NCBI RefSeq assembly: GCF_011742555.1
Contig: NZ_JAAQQR010000004.1
Span: forward strand, 248,001-312,000
Origin: Luteibacter jiangsuensis
GTDB taxonomy: Bacteria > Pseudomonadota > Gammaproteobacteria > Xanthomonadales > Rhodanobacteraceae
Reading direction: 5' to 3'
Length of the DNA stretch: 64,000 nucleotides
Part shown: positions 1 through 9,522 of the stretch, one piece after another
Position numbering within the stretch: position 1 is the first letter of the stretch
Layout: every line of letters begins with the position of its first letter
Translations under genes and position numbers: made by a program
The notes under the pieces: model-generated
Seen by the model: only the letters and a program-made list of their open reading frames with translations
Database searches by the model: none
Told to the model about the DNA's origin: nothing

Positions 1-39
1 CATCGAGCGAGCCAAGGGTGCTGAAACGCCGAAGTATAA

Positions 40-52
40 GGCGCGCTCCTAC
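40..52. repeat. Single arm of GGCGCGCTCCTAC repeat at the lolB 3' end
   Basis: GGCGCGCTCCTAC here matches, in the same orientation, the right arm of the larger inverted repeat at 708-833. The lolB stop codon (minus-strand TAG at 49-51) lies inside this arm, so the repeat supplies the terminator codon. Bases 1-39 contain no complete gene. A minus-strand ATG at 3-1 could be the start of the next gene (ispE often follows lolB), but this cannot be tested at the window edge. Confidence 0.5.
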
Positions 53-678
53 TGGCCGAAGGTCCAGTCTTCGATGGAGAGGCGAACCTTGTACGGCGCC
101 CTTTCGGCGAACACCTTCGACGGCATCGGCGGCTGGCGACCGGCGTCCCACTGCTTGTAGTCCACCGTCCAGCCGTCCTGCACGATCCGCGACGGCAGAC
201 GATCCGCGCCGAAGGCGATGTCCGCCGCGCCGCCGTCCGCACGGAGGCCAAGCACCCAGCGCTTCAGCTCGACCATCGGGATCTGCCAGCCGACGGCGCT
301 CGCCATCAGCGATTCGGCATCCGGACCGCGCCGGGGGCCTCCATCCAGGCCCTCCAGCTCCGCGCCATCGGGGCCGCCGGTGAGGCGGAAGCTGCGCCCG
401 GTGACCGGGGCGCGTACGGTGAATTCATAGCGCGCGCCGTCCTGGCGCCAGGTGAGGCTGCCGGAGCCGGAGTCCTTGCCGTTGGACACGGACAGGCGGC
501 CTTCGAGCGTCCAGTGGTCGGTATCGCCGAGCGCCTTCTCGCGTTGCTCTTGCAGGCCGAGCGTGAGGGCGTCGCCGGGCTGGCGAACCGGCGCGCGGGT
601 GGTGGCGCAGGCGGCAAGGAGAAGCGTGGCCAGCGCGACGAACGAGGCTCTGTGGGACAGCGAAACAATCAGGGTCAT
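49..678 (-). CDS. lolB: Outer-membrane lipoprotein receptor LolB
   Basis: A 209-residue lipoprotein of the usual LolB size. LolB is anchored in the outer membrane, takes lipoproteins from the periplasmic carrier LolA and inserts them into the inner leaflet. The N-terminus is a lipoprotein signal with lipobox LLAAC about residues 20-24. The mature part has the LolB pattern of a W-x-LEGRLSV strand, then GSGSLTW, then a C-terminal region with a conserved VDYKQW stretch. The ATG at 678 was chosen over the upstream frame-open ATG at 858, because only this start places the signal peptide at the N-terminus and the extension runs through repeat DNA. The gene lies downstream of, and co-directional with, the TPR lipoprotein. 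Confidence 0.9.
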   Translation of the reverse strand: MTLIVSLSHRASFVALATLLLAACATTRAPVRQPGDALTLGLQEQREKALGDTDHWTLEGRLSVSNGKDSGSGSLTWRQDGARYEFTVRAPVTGRSFRLTGGPDGAELEGLDGGPRRGPDAESLMASAVGWQIPMVELKRWVLGLRADGGAADIAFGADRLPSRIVQDGWTVDYKQWDAGRQPPMPSKVFAERAPYKVRLSIEDWTFGQ

Positions 679-707
679 GTCGCACTCGAAAGATGGATGG
701 AGCAACT

Positions 708-833
708 GTAGGAGCGCGCCGTGCGCGTTTATGCCCGTGTCGGGTACGACATGTCTTGAGGCCAAGCCTTGGCGCTGGCGCGCCAGATCGGAGACAGGCG
801 CGAAGAGCGGTCGCGCGCAGGGCGCGCTCCTGC
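708..833. repeat. Inverted repeat with GTAGGAGCGCGCC arms
   Basis: GTAGGAGCGCGCC at 708-720 and its near-exact reverse complement GGCGCGCTCCTGC at 821-833 flank about 100 bases without a gene. The element fills the gap between the TPR lipoprotein gene and lolB. One arm recurs at 40-52. It looks like a dispersed palindromic repeat; no transposase is nearby. Confidence 0.5.
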
Positions 834-854
834 AAGGGGCAGAGGGAGCAACGC

Positions 855-2594
855 TCAAGGTTTGAACTTCTGCTCGGTTTTCAGCAGCGCGGCGTTTTTC
901 GGGTCGATCCTGCGCACGTCGTTGAGCAGCTTGCGAGCTTCGTCACGATGACCACGGGTCCACAGCACTTCCGCGAGGTGCACGCCGATCTCCGCGTCCT
1001 TGCGCTGCGCCCATGCGCCGCGCAAGGTGCTCTCCGCCTGGTCGAGCTCGCCCTGCCGGTACTTCAGCCAGCCCCAGGAGTCGGCGACGGACGGATCGTT
1101 CGGACGCGCCTCGCGCGCGGTCTGGATAAGGCTTTGCGCTTCGCCCAGATCGCGGCCGCTGTCGGCCAGCGTGTAGCCGAGGGCGTTGCTCGCCTCGATA
1201 TCCCCGGGTTTCAGCGAGAGCACCTTGCGGAAATCGGCCACGGCGTCGTCGATCCGACCGGCTTCCGCATAAGCCAGGCCGCGGCCGTACAGCATGTCGG
1301 TGTCGTCGGCCTTTACTCGCAGCGCCTTGTCGAAGGCCTCGGCCGCCTCGTTGAAGCGCCCGGCATCCATGTAGAGTTCGCCGTCCACCGCGAAGGCCTT
1401 GAGGAGTTGCTCGGGGTGCTCCGCGAAGTTGGTCTGGAGTTCCGCGACGATCTCGTGCGCGTCGTCGTCCTTGCCCTGCTGATGGAGGATCACCGCGCTG
1501 CGCACGGACGCGTCGAAGATGCGCGGGTCGTCGTCGCCGACGGCGGCATACCAGTCGAGCGCGTCTTCCTGCTTGCCCAGCAGTTCTGCCATCTGGCCCA
1601 GGATGAAGGCGTTCTCGGTCTGCACGTCGTCGGACTGACGGCGGATCTCGCCGTACAGGCGCGCGATGGCGGCCTTGTCTTCGGCCTTCGCCGCCAGGCT
1701 GAGACGCATGGTGTAGGTGTCGGCATTCTGCGCACCGGTGGCGAGCAGCTTCGTCGCGGCCTTGCTGTCGCCCAGTTGCACCAACAGGCTGGCGTAGGCC
1801 ATCCGCAGGCGCGGATTCTTCGGGTCGCGCTCCACCGCCTTGGCGAACAGCTTCTTCGCACCGGCCTTGTCGCCGGCCTGGAACGCGCGCTGCCCCGCCC
1901 AGGCGTAGGTGGTTCCGTTATGGAAACGGGCGAGCGCGGCATCGCCGATGGACGTGGCGTAATCGTGCCGGCCCAGGCTCTCGCCAAGCTCGCTCATGGC
2001 GAGCCATGCCGTGGAATCGTTCGGAAGCCGCTGCGGCGTGGCGATCCGTTCCAGCAACACGCCGGCCTGGGCGGCGTCTCGACCGCTGGCCAGGATGCGG
2101 CCGAATTCGCGCCATGCGTCGGGATCGCCGGTGGCGATCAGGGCGTCCAGCTGGCGCTGCGCCTCCGCCGTGTCGCCGCGGTCCAGCGCCATCCGGGCGC
2201 GGGCCGAGGCCAGCTCGGCCGGTTTCGCGCCAAGGGCTGCCCAGCGCTCGACCGCCTTCGCCGCGGCCGCCTGGTCGTGCACAGCCAGCGCCAGTTCCGC
2301 GGCGCGGGCGGCCACCTTGGGATCGTCGCCAAGGGAAGCCGCGTGGCCGTAGGCCTCGGATGCCGCCTTCAGATCGTTCGCGGCCAGGGCGAAGTCGCCC
2401 GCCATCAGCTGGGCTTCCAGGTCCCGCTCGGGCGGCACAATCGCCACCGTCAGCCGGTCGAGCGGCTGGACGCCGGTGCGCGTTGCCTTGGGCGCCTCCG
2501 CCGGGCGCGTGGTGGCACAGCCGGCCAATGCCGCCAGCGCCAGCAGCACCGCAAATTGACGCACTTGCTTGAACTTGAACCGACCGCTCAGCAC
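855..2594 (-). CDS. TPR-repeat lipoprotein
   Basis: About 579 residues. The N-terminus is a lipoprotein signal (LALAALAGC) followed by alpha-helical tetratricopeptide repeats over nearly the whole length. The clearest are the C-terminal units with the Y..G.A....G....A...F pattern, for example LYGRGLAYAEAGRIDDAVAD. It is probably a periplasm-facing scaffold for protein contacts, and no enzymatic motif is seen. The GTG at 2594 was chosen because GGAG lies six bases upstream; the open frame runs to an ATG at 2654 but without a ribosome site. It is divergent from hemA. A TPR protein beside lolB and hemA is common in gammaproteobacteria; its client here is unknown. Confidence 0.8.
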   Translation of the reverse strand: MLSGRFKFKQVRQFAVLLALAALAGCATTRPAEAPKATRTGVQPLDRLTVAIVPPERDLEAQLMAGDFALAANDLKAASEAYGHAASLGDDPKVAARAAELALAVHDQAAAAKAVERWAALGAKPAELASARARMALDRGDTAEAQRQLDALIATGDPDAWREFGRILASGRDAAQAGVLLERIATPQRLPNDSTAWLAMSELGESLGRHDYATSIGDAALARFHNGTTYAWAGQRAFQAGDKAGAKKLFAKAVERDPKNPRLRMAYASLLVQLGDSKAATKLLATGAQNADTYTMRLSLAAKAEDKAAIARLYGEIRRQSDDVQTENAFILGQMAELLGKQEDALDWYAAVGDDDPRIFDASVRSAVILHQQGKDDDAHEIVAELQTNFAEHPEQLLKAFAVDGELYMDAGRFNEAAEAFDKALRVKADDTDMLYGRGLAYAEAGRIDDAVADFRKVLSLKPGDIEASNALGYTLADSGRDLGEAQSLIQTAREARPNDPSVADSWGWLKYRQGELDQAESTLRGAWAQRKDAEIGVHLAEVLWTRGHRDEARKLLNDVRRIDPKNAALLKTEQKFKP

Positions 2595-2695
2595 ACTACT
2601 CTCCGTCTTTCCCGATAGGCACCTGCAAGCGCCGGCGCCTTGGTAGGGGCACAATGCGCCCTTAGCTTAGCCGACGCCACCCAAGCCGACCCGTC

Positions 2696-3967
2696 ATGCC
2701 ACTCATCGCCCTCGGGCTCAATCACCTCACCGCGCCGGTCAGCCTGCGCGAGCAGGTGGCGTTCGACGCCGCGGTGGCACCCGAGGCGCTGGGCGACCTC
2801 ACCCGCCAGCCGGGCGTCGAGGAAGCCATGATCCTCTCCACCTGCAACCGCACCGAGCTGTACTGCAGCGTGGCGGAGGGTTTCGAGACGGTGCCGGGAC
2901 AGTGGCTGACGCGTCAGCACCGATTGACCCCACAACGCCTCGACGAGTTCCTGTACCGGCATGACGAACAGGATGCCGTGCGCCACATGTTCCGCGTGGC
3001 CACGGGGCTCGACTCCATGGTGCTGGGTGAACCGCAGATCCTGGGCCAGGTGAAGGAGGCCTATCAGCAGGCCCGCTCGGCGCAGAGCCTGCGCGCCCCC
3101 ATGGAGCGCCTTCTGCAGCACACCTTCGCGGTGGCGAAGCGCGTGCGCACGGACACCCGCATCGGCGCGCATACCGTCTCGGTCGCGTACACGGCGGTCC
3201 GCCTGGCGGAGCAGGTCTTCACCGACCTGCGCCAGGCCTGCGTGCTGCTGATCGGCGCGGGCGAGACGATCGAACTCGCTGCCCGCCATCTCGCCGACAA
3301 GAACGTGCGCCGCCTGATCGTCGCGAACCGCACGCTCGAGAACGCGCAGGAACTGGCCGGCCGCTACGCCGGCTATGCCATTTCGCTGGCCGACCTGCCG
3401 CGCCACCTCGCCGAGGCCGACATCGTCATCACGTCCACCGCGTCGCGGCAGCCGGTGGTGACGCGTACGATGGTGGCCGATGCGATCGCCGCGCGTCGTC
3501 GCCGGCCGATGTTCATGGTGGACATCGCCGTTCCGCGCGACATCGAGCCCGAGGTCGCCGCGCTCGACGACGTCTACCTCTACGGCATCGACGACCTGAA
3601 GCAGGTCATCGACGAAAACCGCCGCTCGCGCGAACTGGCTGCGCGCGAGGCCGACGCCATCATCGATCTCCAGGTCGAGCGGTACATGTCCTGGCGTCGC
3701 GCCCTGAACCTGCGAAACCCCGCCGTCGATCTTCGCCAGGCCGCCGAGGCACAGCGCGACGAAGTGCTGGCAAAGGCCCAGGCCATGCTGGCGAAGGGCC
3801 GGCCGGCAGAGGAAGCCCTCGCCTTCCTGGCGAACACGCTCACCAACAAGTTGTTGCACACGCCCAGCGCGCGCCTGCGCGATGCGGCCATGGCGGGCGA
3901 CCTCGACCTCCTCCACGCCGCCGGCCGCCTCTACGGGCTGGACCCGGACGACGACGTTTCCGCATGA
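2696..3967 (+). CDS. hemA: Glutamyl-tRNA reductase
   Basis: Catalyses NADPH-dependent reduction of glutamyl-tRNA(Glu) to glutamate-1-semialdehyde, the first committed step of C5-pathway tetrapyrrole synthesis. The 423 residues match the family length. Visible are the N-terminal catalytic domain with [13 protein letters not shown] and the nucleophile Cys50 in [12 protein letters not shown], the substrate loop [14 protein letters not shown], an NADPH-binding Rossmann segment starting [13 protein letters not shown], and the C-terminal helical dimerisation domain. It is followed after 31 bases by prfA, the usual hemA-prfA operon of gammaproteobacteria. Confidence 0.97.
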   Translation: MPLIALGLNHLTAPVSLREQVAFDAAVAPEALGDLTRQPGVEEAMILSTCNRTELYCSVAEGFETVPGQWLTRQHRLTPQRLDEFLYRHDEQDAVRHMFRVATGLDSMVLGEPQILGQVKEAYQQARSAQSLRAPMERLLQHTFAVAKRVRTDTRIGAHTVSVAYTAVRLAEQVFTDLRQACVLLIGAGETIELAARHLADKNVRRLIVANRTLENAQELAGRYAGYAISLADLPRHLAEADIVITSTASRQPVVTRTMVADAIAARRRRPMFMVDIAVPRDIEPEVAALDDVYLYGIDDLKQVIDENRRSRELAAREADAIIDLQVERYMSWRRALNLRNPAVDLRQAAEAQRDEVLAKAQAMLAKGRPAEEALAFLANTLTNKLLHTPSARLRDAAMAGDLDLLHAAGRLYGLDPDDDVSA

Positions 3968-3998
3968 TGTGCGGCTACAGCCGGACATCATGCCCCGA

Positions 3999-5081
3999 AT
4001 GACCCCCTCGATCCGCCGCAAACTCGAAGCCCTTGCCGAACGCCATGAGGAGATCGGGCTCCTGCTCGCGCAGCCGGACGTGCTTGCAGACAGCCAGCGC
4101 TTTCGCGAACTCTCCCGTGAATACGCCCAGCTGGAGCCCGTGGCGGCTTCGCTGAAGGAGCACGACCTGGCCGAACGCGAGCTGGCCGACACCCGCGCCA
4201 TGCTCGACGACCCGGAAATGCGTGACATGGCCGCGGACGACGTCGAGCGCATCGAAGCGCATCTGGCAACGCTCGACAGCGAATTGCAGGTGCTGCTCCT
4301 GCCGAAGGATCCTCGCGACGAGGGCAACCTGTTCCTCGAAGTGCGCGCCGGCACCGGGGGCGACGAGGCCGCCATCTTCGCCGGCGACCTCTTCCGCATG
4401 TACGCGCGCTATGCCGAGCGCCAGCGCTGGACCCTCGAGATATTGAGCGCCAGCGAAGGCGAGCACGGCGGCTACAAGGAAATCGTGGCGCGCATCGAGG
4501 GCCGCGGCGCCTATTCGAAACTGAAATTCGAATCCGGCACGCATCGCGTGCAGCGCGTTCCGGAAACCGAATCGCAGGGCCGCATCCATACCTCCGCCGC
4601 CACGGTCGCCATCCTGCCTGAGCAGGACGAAGTGGGCGACATCGAACTGCGCGACGCCGACCTCAAGGTGGATACCTTCCGCGCGTCCGGCGCGGGCGGG
4701 CAGCACGTCAACAAGACCGACTCCGCCATCCGCATCACCCACCTGCCCACGGGCACGGTGGTGGAATGCCAGGACGAACGCAGCCAGCACAAGAACCGGG
4801 CCCGCGCCATGAGCCTGCTGAAGGCGCGCCTGCTCGACGCCGAGCGGAGCAAGCAGAGCGCGGCGCAGGCCGAATCGCGCCGCCTCCAGGTGGGTTCCGG
4901 CGACCGCAGCCAGCGCATTCGCACGTACAACTTCCCGCAGGGCCGCATTACCGACCACCGCATCAACCTCACGCTTTACCGCCTGACCGAGGTGATGCAG
5001 GGCGACCTCGACGAGTTGGTCGACACCCTCACCCGCGAGCACCAGGCGGACGAATTGCAGACCCTGACGGCCGCCGGCTGA
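3999..5081 (+). CDS. prfA: Peptide chain release factor 1
   Basis: Class I release factor that reads UAA and UAG in the ribosomal A site and triggers peptidyl-tRNA hydrolysis. With the ATG at 3999 the protein has 360 residues. The stop-codon-reading tripeptide is Pro188-Glu189-Thr190 (the P-x-T signature of RF1 rather than SPF of RF2), and the catalytic GGQ is at 233-235, the same numbering as in E. coli, which supports this start. A second in-frame ATG at 3990 is possible. Neither has a clear Shine-Dalgarno, so translation may be coupled to hemA. Gln235 is the expected target of PrmC methylation. Confidence 0.97.
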   Translation: MTPSIRRKLEALAERHEEIGLLLAQPDVLADSQRFRELSREYAQLEPVAASLKEHDLAERELADTRAMLDDPEMRDMAADDVERIEAHLATLDSELQVLLLPKDPRDEGNLFLEVRAGTGGDEAAIFAGDLFRMYARYAERQRWTLEILSASEGEHGGYKEIVARIEGRGAYSKLKFESGTHRVQRVPETESQGRIHTSAATVAILPEQDEVGDIELRDADLKVDTFRASGAGGQHVNKTDSAIRITHLPTGTVVECQDERSQHKNRARAMSLLKARLLDAERSKQSAAQAESRRLQVGSGDRSQRIRTYNFPQGRITDHRINLTLYRLTEVMQGDLDELVDTLTREHQADELQTLTAAG

Positions 5082-5086
5082 TCCCT

Positions 5087-5167
5087 GTGGGAGCCGGCTG
5101 CGCCGGCGATCCCGCGGCAGCGGGCAAGCTTGGGGCAAGCACCCATCGCCGCTGAAGCGGCTCCCAC
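5087..5167. repeat. REP/BIME-like palindromic element, copy 1
   Basis: Outer arms GTGGGAGCC (5087) and GGCTCCCAC (ending 5167) enclose two small hairpins, GCCGGCTGCGCCGGC on the left and GCCGCTGAAGCGGC on the right, with a central CCCGCGGCAGCGGG. The same architecture recurs at 46709, 49495, 56213 and 62793. It lies just after prfA and may act as a 3'-end structure or attenuator. Confidence 0.85.
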
Positions 5168-5246
5168 AAAGAGCCCCGTCGCCCGCAAGCACGCTCCCTA
5201 TACGCCGATGAGGCAAACTCAGGCCTTCGCCGCGAGGAACTGTCTC

Positions 5247-6017
5247 ATGGGCAAGAAGAAAGAATACGAAAAAGCACTGGAAGATCTGCAGATCGAACTG
5301 GTCGGCCTCACCCGCTGGCTGCGACTCACCGGCAGGCGCATGGTGGTGCTTTTCGAGGGCCGCGACGCCGCCGGCAAGGGCGGCACCATCAAGGCCATCA
5401 CCGACAAGCTCGACACCCGGGCCGCCCGCGTCGTGGCGCTGGGAAAACCCAGCGCCACCGAGGAATCGCAGTGGTACTTCCAGCGTTACGTGGCGCACCT
5501 GCCGTCGGCCGGCGAGCTCGTGCTGTTCGACCGCAGCTGGTACAACCGCGCCGTGGTCGAGCCGGCGATGGGCTTCTGCACCGACGACCAGTACCAGCAC
5601 TTCATGAAGGCCTGCCCGGTGTTCGAGAAGATGCTCGTCGACGACGGCATCATCCTCTTGAAGTACTGGCTCTCGGTCGACCAGGAAGAACAGGAGCAAC
5701 GCTTCGCCGAGCGCGCGGCCGATCCGCTCAAGCGCTGGAAACTGTCGCCCGTGGACCTGAAGGCACGCGAGAAATACGCCGAGATGGGCGACCTGCGCGA
5801 TGCGATGATCCAGAAGACGCACACCGACGATGCCCCCTGGTTCGTGGCGGATTTCGACGACCAGAAGAAGGGCCGCCTGAACCTGATTCGCCACCTGCTC
5901 GACCAGATTCCGGACAAGCTTTGCCCGGAAACGGAATTCGACCTGCCGCCGCTGAAGGGCAAGCCGAAGAAGGACAAGGTCACTGCCAAGGCGCAGCGGG
6001 TGCCGGAGGTCTATTGA
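5247..6017 (+). CDS. ppk2: Polyphosphate kinase 2
   Basis: PPK2-family nucleotide phosphotransferase that moves phosphate between polyphosphate and nucleoside (di)phosphates. The 256-residue single domain has a Walker A loop GRDAAGKGG (residues 38-46), then VLFDRSWYNRAVVEPAMG around 90-107 with the catalytic Asp/Arg and lid region. The ATG at 5247 has GAGGAA seven bases upstream. The open frame extends back to 5130 but through the palindromic element, so that extension was rejected. Single-domain layout suggests class I. The precise substrate direction (GDP or ADP) cannot be read from sequence. Confidence 0.93.
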   Translation: MGKKKEYEKALEDLQIELVGLTRWLRLTGRRMVVLFEGRDAAGKGGTIKAITDKLDTRAARVVALGKPSATEESQWYFQRYVAHLPSAGELVLFDRSWYNRAVVEPAMGFCTDDQYQHFMKACPVFEKMLVDDGIILLKYWLSVDQEEQEQRFAERAADPLKRWKLSPVDLKAREKYAEMGDLRDAMIQKTHTDDAPWFVADFDDQKKGRLNLIRHLLDQIPDKLCPETEFDLPPLKGKPKKDKVTAKAQRVPEVY

Positions 6018-6040
6018 GACGAGGCACGCGGCTGGCCCGC

Positions 6041-6062
6041 AGGAGCCGCTAAAGCGGCGAGG
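6041..6062. repeat. Degenerate half of the REP-like element
   Basis: AGGAGCCGCTAAAGCGGCGA resembles one hairpin of the GTGGGAGCC element. The stop codon of the convergent ctaG-like gene (minus-strand TAG, 6049-6051) lies in the hairpin loop. Confidence 0.5.
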
Positions 6063-6927
6063 AAACCCGCCGCACGGCCTCACGGCGCTGTTGGCTTCTC
6101 GCCGCCATGGCGGCTCTCACGGGGCGTCGGCGGGAGAGACGCAACCACTGCTGTAACGCCAGCAACCCGCCGATCGATTCGATCATCGCCGCCGGTACCC
6201 ACATGATCACGCCGCCGATGAGCTGGCCGGTTAGCACATTCATGGTGAAGGCGCGGCCGCAGATTTCGAAGATCGGGTAGAGGTCGGTCTTCGAGAAGGT
6301 GACGATGGCGCCCGCCACGATCTGCGGCGTCATCGTGATCGCGGGCGACAGCACGCGCCAGCCGGGCGACATGCGGCCCGGCGGCTTGGGGCGGTGATCC
6401 AGCACCAGCCACCAGTAGGATAGGCCGGAAAGCACCATCGACCAGTTCATCGCCCTGTAGATGCGCCAGTCCAGCATCGCCAGCGTCTGCATGTCCGGTA
6501 TCAGCCAGACCAGGATCAACGCCACGAAGAACAGCGTGACGAAGGCGGGGTTGAAGGCCGCCGAAGCGAAGACGCGCCACGCCATCGACTGCCCTGCCCT
6601 GCGCACGTGCACGCGCCAGGCCAGCGGCAGACCGGCGCGCAGCGCGGTGCCCGGATAGGCCGCGATCAGCAGCAAGGGCGCGAGGTGGTGCAACAGCACC
6701 TGCTGGATGCGGTGCATGAAGAATTCATGCTCGGCGAAGTAATCGAAGTAGGTGTGCAGGGACACGTACACCATCGACATGCCGACCCAGAACGCCACCT
6801 GCCGCCCGAACGGCACGCGCAATCGCCGCGTTCCCCTGACGTACAACCATGCCACGCCGACGAAGGTGAGCAGGAACACCCAGGAAAACTCCCAGGGAAC
6901 GATCCACTTCAACAAGCCGTCGAGCAT
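6049..6927 (-). CDS. CtaG-like (Caa3_CtaG family) membrane protein
   Basis: A 292-residue polytopic protein with about seven hydrophobic segments. It resembles the Caa3_CtaG family of cytochrome c oxidase assembly factors: HTYFDYFAEHEFFMHRIQQV, then LLHHLAPLLLIAAYPG, with several membrane-embedded histidines that could bind copper or haem. This is distinct from the Cox11-type CtaG. It starts five bases after the GldG-like gene and seems to be the last gene of the ABC operon rather than part of an oxidase cluster, which is unusual. The stop codon is inside a repeat-like hairpin. Confidence 0.75.
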   Translation of the reverse strand: MLDGLLKWIVPWEFSWVFLLTFVGVAWLYVRGTRRLRVPFGRQVAFWVGMSMVYVSLHTYFDYFAEHEFFMHRIQQVLLHHLAPLLLIAAYPGTALRAGLPLAWRVHVRRAGQSMAWRVFASAAFNPAFVTLFFVALILVWLIPDMQTLAMLDWRIYRAMNWSMVLSGLSYWWLVLDHRPKPPGRMSPGWRVLSPAITMTPQIVAGAIVTFSKTDLYPIFEICGRAFTMNVLTGQLIGGVIMWVPAAMIESIGGLLALQQWLRLSRRRPVRAAMAARSQQRREAVRRVSSPL

Positions 6928-6931
6928 CGCT

Positions 6932-8785
6932 TCAGACCACGCGCCGGCTGCGCCGCGTGCGGCGCCAGCCGTAGATCAGGCCGAACAAGGCCACCAGGCC
7001 GGGCACCAGCACGATATTGATGAACTTCAGGCGCAGCCCAAGGGCGTCGATCTCCGCATTGAGCTGGTGCTGCACCTCGCGAAGCTCCTTGCCGATGGCG
7101 AGCTTGCGTTGCAGGTATTGCTCCACCTCGCGGCGCTGCTCGCCCGTCGCCGCGGCGGGCGTCGCGCCGTTCTTGGCCGGCTGCAGCTCGGCGAGGCGGC
7201 GCTGCGTCTCGTACAGTTCGTTTTCCAGCTCCTTCTTCTTCACCAGGAACTTGCGGTCGGCGGCGGCCTGCAGGGCGCGCACCTTGGTGAAGGGCCGCTG
7301 CGAGTTCACCCGGCCGCGAATCGACAGCAGCGCGGTGGAACCGCCGAGGTTGTCGACGATGTTCGCCACGAAATCACCATTGTTCGCGAAAGGCGTGAGC
7401 TGCTGCTGCCCGAGCAGCGGCTGCACGTCGATCCACAGACGATCGGAGAGCAGGTCGGTATCGGCCACGAGCACCACTTCCCCGGGCCCCGCCGCCTGGG
7501 CCAGGTGTCCCTTGTCGTGACGTTCCGGGAAGGCCGTGCGGAACGTGTCGCGCAGCCGTGCAGCGAGCACGTAGCGCTCGTGCGAGGGTTCGTAGTTGTC
7601 CAGCAGGACGGACGGATCGGACGCCGCGTCGCGCACACGCTGGGCGGGCACGACCGTGGCCTCGTCCGAGGTCTGCACGAGCGGAATGAGCCGCGCCTTC
7701 GTATCGGGCGCGAGTTCGAAGAACCCGGCGGTGGAGAAATTCACGCGCTGCAGGCTGGCCGTGACCACGTCGTCATGATTCAGGTCCTGTGCCCCCAGGC
7801 CGAGCATGGCGGGGTGCGCGATGCTGTTGCCGTTCAATTCGATGGTGAGCGCCTGCGATCTGTCGAGCACCACCTTGGTGGGGTCGTAGACCACGCCCCA
7901 TGCTTCGAAAAGACGGCGGAGGTCCGAATCGTGATCGTCCACCACGCCGTGGGAATCCACCAGCGGCGCATTGTCCATTTCGGCATCCGGGTCGACATAC
8001 ACCACCAGGTGTCCGCCATGAAGCACGTACTGGTCGATGGCGTAGAGCGCATCGTCGGACAGGTGCTTGGGGTGGATCAGCAGAAGCACCTTGATGGCCG
8101 GATCGATGTGCGTGAGGCCGTCCGGATCGATGTTGGTCACGTCGGCGAGCTGGTCCAGCTGGCGCAGGACGGTCCAGGCCGGCTCGCCGATCACGAGGTT
8201 CCCTTCCACCGGCAGCGAACTCACGACACCCAGACGCGGCTTCGTCGGCATGCCGAGCTCGTAGAGCAGTTTCGCGATGTCGTATTCGACGAACGACTCG
8301 CGCGCCGGATCGAAGAACGGGATGGCCTGGGGCGGCACGTCACCGGAGGCACTCATGCCCACCAGCCCGAAAAACACACGCTCGCCATTGCTGCCGCCGC
8401 TGGCCGGCGAAAGGCCATAGCTTTCCGCCGCGTCCTCGTCGTCGGAATAAGGCACGGGATCGATGACCCTGAAGCGGATCCGTCCGTGCGCCCGCACGGC
8501 GATCTCGCGCAGCATCTCGTGCACGCGCTGCTCGTAACTGCGCAGCTGCGGCAGGTCGCGGGTGGCGTGCTCGGAAAAGTACAGCGTGAGCGTGAGCGGC
8601 TTGCGTAGCCCGTCCACGATCTGCTGGGTACCGGGCGTCAGCGTGTAGATGCGGTCGGCGGTGAGGTCCATGCGCGCGGTACGCAGCGACATGGAGCTGA
8701 CGGCGATCGTAAGGAGGAAGAGCAGCGCGATGCCGGCGAGGGCAAGACGCAGCAGGAACGAGCGGGAAACCTGCAAGTGCCGCAT
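6932..8785 (-). CDS. GldG-like ABC-associated membrane-anchored protein
   Basis: About 617 residues. An N-terminal membrane helix (residues 10-32) precedes a large extracytoplasmic domain of the GldG/ABC_transp_aux type, beginning MDLTADRIYTLTPGTQQIVD and containing a DPDAE segment, a coiled-coil stretch rich in K/E/L/R near 510-570, and a final helix with a basic tail (GLIYGWRRTRRSRR). In gliding Bacteroidetes GldG works with GldA and GldF; in Proteobacteria homologues accompany ABC exporters of unknown substrate. The ATG at 8785 follows the permease stop by two bases. A TTG at 8791 would give a TTGA overlap and is the alternative start. Confidence 0.8.
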   Translation of the reverse strand: MRHLQVSRSFLLRLALAGIALLFLLTIAVSSMSLRTARMDLTADRIYTLTPGTQQIVDGLRKPLTLTLYFSEHATRDLPQLRSYEQRVHEMLREIAVRAHGRIRFRVIDPVPYSDDEDAAESYGLSPASGGSNGERVFFGLVGMSASGDVPPQAIPFFDPARESFVEYDIAKLLYELGMPTKPRLGVVSSLPVEGNLVIGEPAWTVLRQLDQLADVTNIDPDGLTHIDPAIKVLLLIHPKHLSDDALYAIDQYVLHGGHLVVYVDPDAEMDNAPLVDSHGVVDDHDSDLRRLFEAWGVVYDPTKVVLDRSQALTIELNGNSIAHPAMLGLGAQDLNHDDVVTASLQRVNFSTAGFFELAPDTKARLIPLVQTSDEATVVPAQRVRDAASDPSVLLDNYEPSHERYVLAARLRDTFRTAFPERHDKGHLAQAAGPGEVVLVADTDLLSDRLWIDVQPLLGQQQLTPFANNGDFVANIVDNLGGSTALLSIRGRVNSQRPFTKVRALQAAADRKFLVKKKELENELYETQRRLAELQPAKNGATPAAATGEQRREVEQYLQRKLAIGKELREVQHQLNAEIDALGLRLKFINIVLVPGLVALFGLIYGWRRTRRSRRVV

Positions 8786-8787
8786 CG

Positions 8788-9522
8788 TCAACGCGTCCGC
8801 TTGAGGTCGAGCATCACGACGCTGGCCGCGAGCCAGGCAACGATCGTGGCGAAGAAGTACACCAGATCGCGCAGGTCGAGCACACCGCGGGCAATGGCGT
8901 TGGCATGGCGCGTGATACTAAGTTGGCCCATTGCACCGATGAGCTTGGGCGGCACCGCGTCCTGAAAGAAATCGAGCACCTGCGGCTGGCCCACCAGCAA
9001 CAGCAGGAAGCAGACCGCCGCGGTGAGGATGAAGGCGATGATCTGGCTGCGCGTGCTGGTGGACATGCAGGTGCCGATCGCGATGAATGCGCCCGCCATC
9101 AACCAGCTGCCGACGTAACCCGCCAGTACCACACCGTTGTCCGGATCCCCCAGGTAGTTCACCGTGATCCAGATGGGAAAGGTGAGCGCGAGGCAGATAC
9201 CGATGAAACCCCACGCCGCAAGGAACTTGCCGAGTACGGCCTGGGAGATCGTCACCGGCAGGGAGAACAGCAGTTCCAGCGTGCCAGAGGCGCGCTCCTC
9301 GGCCCACGTGGACATCGTGACCGCGGGCACCAGCACGAGGTAGAGCCACGGATGCATGTCGAAGAAAGGCTGCAGGTCGGCAAGGCCGCGATCGTAGAAA
9401 TCGCCGGTGTAGAACGTGAGCAGCCCAGCCAGGACCAGGAAGATCACCATGAAGACGTACGCCACCGGCGTCACGAAATAACCGCGCAGTTCGCGGCGCG
9501 CAATGGCCAGCACCGGCGTCAT
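8788..9522 (-). CDS. ABC-2 type permease (GldF-like)
   Basis: A 244-residue permease with six predicted membrane helices: RRELRGYFVTPVAYVFM at the N-terminus, then WAEERASGTLELLFSLPVT, the conserved cytoplasmic loop typical of ABC-2 GldF/NosY-like permeases. It should form the membrane channel for the ATPase encoded just upstream, overlapping it by four bases (ATGA, 9519-9522). The substrate is unknown. The C-terminus ends in a basic LDLKRTR. Confidence 0.88.
   Translation of the reverse strand: MTPVLAIARRELRGYFVTPVAYVFMVIFLVLAGLLTFYTGDFYDRGLADLQPFFDMHPWLYLVLVPAVTMSTWAEERASGTLELLFSLPVTISQAVLGKFLAAWGFIGICLALTFPIWITVNYLGDPDNGVVLAGYVGSWLMAGAFIAIGTCMSTSTRSQIIAFILTAAVCFLLLLVGQPQVLDFFQDAVPPKLIGAMGQLSITRHANAIARGVLDLRDLVYFFATIVAWLAASVVMLDLKRTR

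Noticed and set aside
693-2618. 641-residue plus-strand frame opposite the TPR lipoprotein
   Set aside because: No recognisable domain and no ribosome site; the minus strand has lipobox and TPR motifs.
3882-3998. Upstream start for prfA inside hemA
   Set aside because: ATG at 3999 reproduces E. coli residue numbering for PxT and GGQ exactly.
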